This document shows positions 11,601 to 20,600 of a DNA stretch of 64,000 nt, one piece after another. A program made the translations under genes and the position numbers. Position 1 is the stretch's first letter; every line of letters begins with the position of its first letter. Where the stretch lies: contig NZ_NPKT01000022.1 in assembly GCF_008329565.1 (NCBI RefSeq), positions 46,707 through 110,706 of the forward strand, read 5' to 3'. This stretch comes from Mycolicibacterium sp. P1-5 (GTDB lineage Bacteria; Actinomycetota; Actinomycetes; Mycobacteriales; Mycobacteriaceae). The notes below the pieces were generated by a model. It was not told the origin of the DNA and made no database searches. It saw only the letters and a program-made list of their open reading frames with translations.

Positions 11601-14600
11601 TGCCCCGGTGAGAAGCGTCTGGTTGGCTACATCACCGGGACGGCCGAACCCGCCGCCGCACGTGCGGCGCTGGCCGAGCGACTGCCCGAGTACATGGTTC
11701 CGGCGGTGATCATGGTCATCGACGCCCTGCCGCTGACCGTCAACGGCAAGCTCGACCGGCGCGCCCTGCCGGCACCGGAGTTCTCCGACGCCGATTCCTA
11801 CCGCGCGGCGTCGACACCCGTCGAAGAGATCCTGGTCGGCGTGTACCTCAACGTGCTGGGTGTGCAGCGCGTCGGGGTGGACGACTCGTTCTTCGATCTG
11901 GGCGGGGATTCGCTGTCGGCGATGCGGCTGATCGCTGAGGTCAACACCGGCATGAACACCAGGCTGTCGGTGCGCACGCTGTTCGAGGCACCTTCGGTGG
12001 CCGCGTTGGCGCTACGCATAGCCGCCGAGGACGATCGATTGCAGCCGCTGGTGCCGATGGAGCGTCCCCCGGTCATCCCACTGTCGTTCTCGCAGAACCG
12101 GTTGTGGTTCCTCGACCAGCTGCAGGGACCGTCAGCGACCTACAACATGGCGGTCGGTTTGCGGCTGCACGGTCACCTCAATGTCGAGGCTCTGGGTGCG
12201 GCACTGGCCGACGTGGTGGGCCGCCACGAAAGCCTGCGCACGACATTCGCGGCGCCCGACGGCGTTCCCCGCCAGGTGGTGGTACCCACCGAGCAGGCCG
12301 ACTTCGGCTGGGACGTCGTCGATGCGGCCGGCTGGACACCGGCAGAACTGGACGAGGCTGTCGCCGCTGTCGGGCTTCACACATTCGATCTGGCCGCCGA
12401 AATTCCGATGCGGGCGCGCCTGTTTCGGATCAGCGACGTCGAGCACGTAGTGGTGGCGGTGGCACACCATATCGCCGCCGACGGACTGTCGATGGGCCCG
12501 ATGGTGCGTGATCTGGGCGTGGCCTACGTCTGCCGAAGCGCGGGGCTGGACCCAGTCTGGGCCGAACTGCCGGTCCAATACGTCGACTACACGTTGTGGC
12601 AACGCGCGCAGTTCGGCGACCTCGAGGACAGCAACAGCCTCATCAATGCGCAGCTGGCGTACTGGCAGGACGCGCTGGCCGGTATGCCCGAACGACTGCA
12701 GCTGCCGACTGACCGGCCGTACCCGCCTGTGGCGGACCAGCGCGGCGCCACCGTCTCGTTGCAGTGGCCCACCGAGTTGCAGGAGCGGATCACCCAGGTG
12801 GCCCGCGAGCACAACGCGACCAGTTTCATGCTGGTCCAGGCGGCCCTTGCGCTGCTACTGGGCAAGCTCAGCGCGAGTTCGGATGTGGCAGTGGGCTTCC
12901 CGATTGGGGGCCGGCGCGACCCCGCCCTCGACGACCTGATCGGGTTCTTCGTCAACACCCTGGTGTTGCGAGTCGATGTCGGCGGCGACCCCACCGTCGC
13001 CGATCTCTTGGCCCAGGTCCGGACCCGCAGCCTGGCCGCCTACGAGCATCAGGACGTGCCCTTCGAGGCGGTCGTCGAGCGGATCAACCCCACTCGATCG
13101 CTCAACCATCACCCACTGGTCCAGGTGATGCTGGCATGGCGCAGCATGCCGGGGGAGACCAGCGAGGACATCGCGATGGCCCTGGGTGATCTGCAGGTCA
13201 CGCAGCTCCCACTCGACACCCACACGGCCCGTGTCGATCTCGCGTTCTCGCTGAGCGAACGCCTGAGCCACGGCGGCCAGCCCTCCGGGATCGATGTGCT
13301 GGTCGAATTCCGCACCGACGTCTTCGACGCCGCCTCCATCCAGACGCTGGTCGAGCGGCTGCAGCGAGTCTTGATGGCGATGACGGCCGACCCGGCCCGC
13401 CGGGTGTCGTCGATCGATGTGCTCGACTCCGCCGAGCATGCCCGCCTCAACGAGATCGGCAACCGCAGGGTATTGACCCGACCCGCCCGGGCGGCGGTGT
13501 CGGTCCCAGAGTTGTTTGCTGAGCGGGTATCTCGTGCACCCCAGGCCGTTGCGCTGACGTCTGGCGATGTCTCGATGAGCTACCGGGAGCTGGATGAGGC
13601 GGCAAACCGGTTTGCGCGCTTGCTGTCCGCCCGTGGTGTCGGTGCGGGCGACTGTGTGGCGTTGCTCATGGACCGGTCTGCCGATGCCGTCGTCGTCATG
13701 CTGGCCGCACTGAAAGTAGGGGCGGCGTACCTGGCGATCGATCCGGCGTTGCCCGAAACCCGGATCGAGTTCATGCTCGGCGACGCCGCACCGGTCGCCG
13801 TCGTCACCACGGAAGCCCTGCGGCTGCGCCTCGACGGACACGATGTCGCGGTCATCGACATCGACGACTCGGCGGTGGATCATCAGTCCAGCGCGGCGTT
13901 GCCGGCACCGGACCCAGACAATATCGCATACCTCATCTATACCTCGGGTACGACAGGAACACCGAAAGGTGTGGCACTGAGCCATCGCAACCTGGCTCAT
14001 CTGGCTGCTTCGGCACACCCGGCGCTTCCCGCCGAGCAGGTGTGGACGCAGTGCCACTCGTACGCGTTCGACTTCTCCGTCTGGGAGATCTGGGCGGCGC
14101 TGCTGGGTGGCGGGCGGCTGCTGGTGGTGCCCGAGACGGTGGTTCGCTCGCCCGAGGACTTCCACGCGTTGTTGGTGAGCGAACACGTCAACGTGCTCAC
14201 CCAAACGCCGTCGGCGGTGGCCGCACTGCGTCCACAGGGCTTGGAGTCGGTGGCACTGCTCCTCGGCGGTGAGGCGTGCCCGCCCGAAGTGGTGGAACAG
14301 TGGGCGCCGGGCCGGGTGGTGATCAATGCCTACGGACCCACCGAAGTCACGGTGTACGCGTCGATGACCGCACCCTTGGTCGTCGGCGCCGAGGTGCCGA
14401 TCGGTGCTCCGCCGCCGACGGTGGCCTTGTTCGTCCTCGACGAGCGGTTGCAGCCAGTGCCGGAAGGTGTTGTCGGCGAGTTGTATGTGGCTGGCCACGG
14501 TGTTGGGGTGGGCTATGTCGGGCGGACTGATCTGACGGCTTCGCGGTTCGTGGCGTGCCCGTTCGGTGAGCCCGGCAAGCGCATGTATCGGACCGGGGAC

Positions 14601-17600
14601 CTGGTGCGGTGGCGCGCCGACGGGCAATTGCAATATCTCGGCCGAGCCGACGAGCAGGTGAAGATCCGCGGTTACCGGATCGAGCCCGGCGAGATTCAGG
14701 CCGTGCTGGCTGGGCTCGACGGGGTCGAGCAGGCGGTGGTGATCGCCCGTGAGGATCGTCCGGGTGACCCACGCCTGGTGGGCTATTTCACCGGAACGGC
14801 GGATCCGGTCAAAATCCGTGTCGCGCTGGCCGAGCGGCTGCCTGCCTACATGGTGCCGGCCGCGGTCATGGAACTCTCAGAGTTGCCGCTGACCGTCAGC
14901 GGCAAGCTGGACCGGCGGGCACTGCCGGCCCCCGACTATACGGACGCGGAAAACTACCGTGCCCCAAGCACTCCCACCGAGGAGATCTTGGCGGGAATCT
15001 TCGCCCAGATTCTTGGTGTCGATCGGGTCGGTGTGGACGACTCGTTCTTCGATCTGGGCGGCGATTCGTTGTCGGCGATGCGCTTGGTCGCCGCGGTCAA
15101 CAACAATCTCGGCAGCGGTCTTGCGGTGCGAATGCTGTTCGAGGCGCCCACCGTTGCGCAGCTTGCGCCCCGAATCTCCGGAGGCGAAAGCGCGTCCGAA
15201 CCACTGGTCTCGGCTACGCGGCCGCCGGTCGTGCCGCTGTCCTTCGCCCAGAACCGGTTGTGGATCGTCGACCAGCTACAAGGACCGTCCCCGATCTACA
15301 ACCTGCCGGTGGCCCTGCGGTTGCACGGTCAGCTCGACGGGGAGGCACTCGGCGCGGCGCTGGCCGATGTGGTCGACCGCCAGGAGAGCCTGCGCACGCG
15401 CTTCCCGGCCGTCGGAGGGATACCGCAGCAGCTCGTCGTTCCCACCGAGCTTGCCGACTTCGGGTGGACCGTCATCGACGCCACCGGCTGGTCGGGGGTC
15501 CAACTGGCTGACGCCATCGAGGCGGCCACGCGGTACACCTTCGGCTTGTCCACCGAAATCCCCATGCAGGCAAGACTTTTCCGGGTCAGCGCCGACGAGC
15601 ACGTACTGGTTGCGGTGGTACATCACATCGCCGCCGACGGCTGGTCGATTGCACCGCTGGTGCGCGACCTCGGTGTCGCCTACGCGGCCCGCTCGACCGG
15701 GGAAGGCCCGCGCTGGGCGGATCTGGCCGTTCAGTACGTCGACTACACGCTGTGGCAGCGTTCGCGGCTGGGCGATCTCGCCGATCCCGATAGCCGCATT
15801 GCCGCCGAACTGGCCTACTGGGAAGACGCACTCGCCGGCATGCCCGAGCAGTTGCAGCTGCCCACCGACCGGCCCTACCCCATGGTCGCCGACTACCGCG
15901 GTGCCCGACTCGAGGTGGACTGGCCCGCCGAGTTGCAGCAGGCGGTCGCCCGGGTGGCCCGCGAGCACAACGCGACTCCCTTCATGGTGGTGCAGACCGC
16001 TCTGGCTGTGCTGTTGTCAAGTCTGAGCGCGAACACCGATGTGGCGGTTGGCTTCCCGATCGCCGGGCGGGGTGACACCGCGCTCGAGGAACTAGTCGGA
16101 TTCTTCGTGAACACTCTGGTGCTGCGTGTCGACCTGACCGGGAACCCGACCTTCGCCGACCTGCTCGCCCAGGTGCGCCGGCGCAGTCTGTCCGCGTACG
16201 AGCATCAGGATGTGCCGTTCGAGGTTCTGGTCGAGCGGCTCAAGCCGACCCGCAGTATGGCCCATCATCCGCTGGTGCAGGTGGTGCTGGCCTGGCAGAA
16301 CTTCGGCTGGCAGGCTGGCGACGCAGCCGGCTTGTCGCTGGGCGAGTTGCAGGTCGAGCCGATGGCCGTGGACACCGAGACCGCTCGGATGGACCTCACG
16401 TTCAACCTGGCCGAACGCTGGGACTCCGAGGGTGAGCCCGCCGGTATCGGTGGCGGCGTCGAGTTCCGCACCGACGTCTTCGACGCCGCCAGCGTCCAGA
16501 TCGTGGTGGACCGCCTGCAGCGGGTGCTCGTGAAGATGACCGCCGCCCCGCAGCGGCAGATGTCGGCGGTCGACGTGCTGGACGCCGCCGACCACGCCCG
16601 ACTCGACCAGGTCGGCAACCGCGCGGTGTTGGCCCGATCGGCGACCAGTTCCGAGTCGGTCGCCTCCATGTTCGCCGCGGCTGCGGCCCGCACCCCGGAC
16701 GCCTTGGCGGTGACCTTTGAGGGTGCGTCGATGACATACCGCGAACTCGACGAGGCAGCCGAGCGGGCTGCGCGCGTGCTGGCCCGCCGCGGCGCCGGAC
16801 CCGGACAACGGGTGGCGCTGCTGTTGCCGCGGTCGGCCGAGGCGATCCTGGCCATGGTGGCGGTGGTGAAAACCGGTGCCACGTATGTGCCGATCGATCC
16901 ATCGGTGCCGGAGACACGCCGGCAATTCGTGCTCGGCGATGCCAAGCCGGTCGCCGCGATCACCACCGTCGACCTCGCTGAACAACTTGACGGGCTTGGC
17001 ATTTCGGTGATCGATGTAAACGACCTGAACGACGTGTCCGTCGACGGCACACCGGCGCCCGCCGGACCACACCGCGATGACGTCGCCTACATCATCTACA
17101 CCTCAGGCACCACCGGAACGCCGAAGGGCGTGGCGATTCCGCATCGCAACGTGATCCAGCTGCTGGAAACACTCGATGCCGACTTGGATCTGACCGGGCT
17201 CGCCTGGTCGCAGTGTCACTCGCTGGCCTTCGACTTCTCGGTGTGGGAGATCTGGGGAGCACTGCTCTACGGCGGTCGGGTGGTCGTGGTACCTGACTCG
17301 GTGGTGCGATCGCCAGAAGACCTGCACGCTCTGCTGGTTGCCGAGCAGGTCGGTGTGCTGAGCCAAACGCCGTCCGCGTTCTATGCGCTACAGACCGCCG
17401 ATGCCGCACACCCCGAGTTGGGCGCGCAGTTGAAGCTCGAGGCCGTGGTGTTCGGCGGGGAAGCGCTGGAACCGCAACGGATGCGGTCGTGGTTGGAGAA
17501 TCACCCACCGGGATCGCCACGACTGATCAACATGTACGGCATCACCGAGACGACCGTGCACGCCTCGTTCCGAGAGCTCGCTGAATCCGACATTGTCGGT

Positions 17601-20600
17601 GATAGAAATGTCAGCCCGATCGGGGTACCGCTGGGCCATCTTGGCTTCTTCGTCCTGGACACCCTGTTGCGTCCGGTCGCGCCGGGAGTCGTCGGTGAGT
17701 TGTACGTGGCCGGCGCCGGGGTTTCCGACGGATACATCGGAAGGCCCGGATTGTCGTCGACCCGATTCGTGGCCTGCCCCTTCGGCGAGCCCGGAGCGCG
17801 CATGTACCGCACCGGTGACCTGATGTATTGGGGCGCCGACGGCGAGCTGCGGTACATGGGGCGCTCCGACGAGCAGGTCAAGATCCGCGGCTACCGCATC
17901 GAACTCGGCGAAATTCAGTCCGCGCTAGGCGCATTAGAGGGTGTCGACGACGCGGTAGTGATCGCCCGTGAAGATCGCCCGGGTGACAAACGCTTGGTCG
18001 GATACGTGACCGGCATCGTGGACCCGGCCGGCGCGCGCACCGCACTCGCGGACAAGCTGCCGTCCTACATGGTCCCCGCCGCGGTGGTGGTGATCGATGC
18101 GCTGCCACTGACCGTGAACGGCAAACTCGACACCAAAGCCCTGCCCGCACCGGACTATCAGGACGTCGACTCCTACCGCGCACCCTCGGATGCAGTGGAG
18201 GAGATCCTGGCGGGCATCTACGCCCAGGTTCTCGGCTTGGAACGCGTCGGCGTCGACGAGTCGTTCTTCGAACTCGGCGGCGACAGCATCCTGTCCATGC
18301 AGGTGGTGGCGCGGGCGCGGGCCGCGGGCGTGCTGTGCCGTCCCCGCGACATCTTCGTCGAACAGACAGTGGCCGGGCTGGCCCGGGTCGCCACGCTCAC
18401 CGGCGTCGACAATGATGTTGTCGACGAAGGCGTCGGCCAGCTGTTGGCGACGCCGATCATGCAGTGGCTGAACAAGGTTCAAGGTCCGGTAGACCAGTTC
18501 AACCAAACGGTGTTGATCCAGGCACCGGTCGGTGTGACCGAGGATGACGTGCTGGTGGTGCTCCAAGCCATCCTCGATCGGCATGCGATGTTGCGCCTGC
18601 GCATCGATGATGACGGTGTGGGTGGCTGGTCACCGAATGTGCCCGAGTCCGAAACGGTCAATGCACGCGACTGCCTGCAAACGGTCGAGGTGCTGTCGCA
18701 CGAGGTGGTCACACAGGCGCGCGCACGGCTGAACCCGACGGCCGGGCAGATGGTGAGTGCGCTGTGGGCCGTTCCTACCGGACAGCTGCTGATGATCGCG
18801 CATCACCTCGTCGTAGATGGTGTGTCGTGGCGAATCCTGTTGGAAGACTTCAATCTCGCGTGGGCGCAGCTACGCGGTGGGCAGGACGTCGTCCTGCCTG
18901 CGCCGCGCACATCCTTCGCCCGATGGGCGTCGGTGTTGGCCGAGCACGCGTATCACCCAGAAGTCACCGACCAGTTGGCGCACTGGCGGGAGATCGCCGC
19001 GGTGCCCGCGCCGTTGCCTGCGGTGCAGCCCGCGGTCGACACCTACGCCAATGCCGGCAGTCTGTCGGTGGAGCTGGACCCGGAGACCACGCGGATGCTG
19101 CTCGGTGAGGTGCCCGCAGCGTTCCACGCCGGAATCAACGACATTCTGCTGATCGCGTTCGGGTTAGCGCTCACCGAATTCCTCGGCACCGTAGGTGCGC
19201 CGATCGTCATCGACGCAGAGGGCCATGGACGCGAGGAGGAAGTGGCCGGCGATCGCGACGCCGTCGACCTGTCCCGCACGGTCGGCTGGTTCACCACCAA
19301 ATACCCGGTGTCGCTCGCGGCCGGCGCCACAGACTGGGGACAGGTGCTCGCCGGCGACCCCAGCCTGGGCCCGATCATCAAGGACGCCAAAGAACAACTT
19401 CGTGCCCTGCCGGACGGACTGACCTACGGTCTGCTGCGTTACCTCAACACCGACGTCGAACTGGCCGGTTCCGACCCGACCATCGGATTCAATTACCTCG
19501 GCCGGATGGGTGCCGGCAGTGGTCAGGCGTCCGGTGACATCTGGGAGATCCGCGAGGACGGCTGGAAGGTCACCGGCGCTGCCGCGGCGGTCCCCATGCC
19601 GTTGATGCACACCGTCGAACTCAACGCCGGCACAGTGGAAACCGCCGATGGGCCGCGCCTGCGCGCCGGCTGGACGTGGGCGCTGTCCGCGCTGGACCAA
19701 GACCAGGTCACCCGCCTCAGTGGCCTATGGTTCGACGCCCTCGCCGGCATCTGCGCGCACGTGAACGGTGGGGGTGGCGGATTGACGCCGTCAGACATCG
19801 CGCCTGCCCGTCTGACGCAGCCGCAGATCGACGAACTCTGCGCATCGCAGGACGTCGCCGATATCCTGCCGTTGACGCCGTTGCAGCGTGGATTGTTGTT
19901 CCACGCCAACGTTGCTCACAGTTCCGGCGACGATGTGTATGCCGTCCAGATGACCGTCACTTTGACCGGCCGGCTTGATCCGTACCGCCTGCACGAGGCC
20001 GTGCAATCCGCGATTCAACGTCACCCCAACCTGGTGGCGAGATTCTGTACACCCGGAGATCAGCCGGTCCAGGTCATTCCCACCGATCCGGTGGTGCCAT
20101 GGCGGTACGTCGACTTCAGCGCCGACGCCCCGGACCGTGATGAGCAGATCGATCGGCTGAACGCCGCCGAACGCGCCGCGGTGTGTGATCTGGTTGGGCA
20201 GCCGGCCTTCCGCGCGACTCTGATTCGCATGGCACCCGACGAGCACCGGTTGGTCCTGACCAATCATCACATCCTGCTCGACGGCTGGTCGCTGTCGGTG
20301 CTGCTGCAAGAGGTGTTCGCCGGGTATTACGGGCAGCGGTTGCCCGCCGCCGTGCCGTATCGCAGGTTCCTCGACTGGCTGGACGGCCGGGACCGTCAGG
20401 CCGCTCGGTCGGCATGGGCCGACGCTCTGGCCGGTTTCGACACCCCGTCCCTCGTGGGTCGTCGAGAGCTGTTGGGTCCTGGGCCCCGAAGCGTTACCTC
20501 GCTGTGGGTTTCGGAGCAGACCACGCAGGCCCTCAACGAGCTGGCCAGTGCCCACCACACCACTGTCAGCACGGTGCTGCAGGCCGCCTGGGCACAGCTG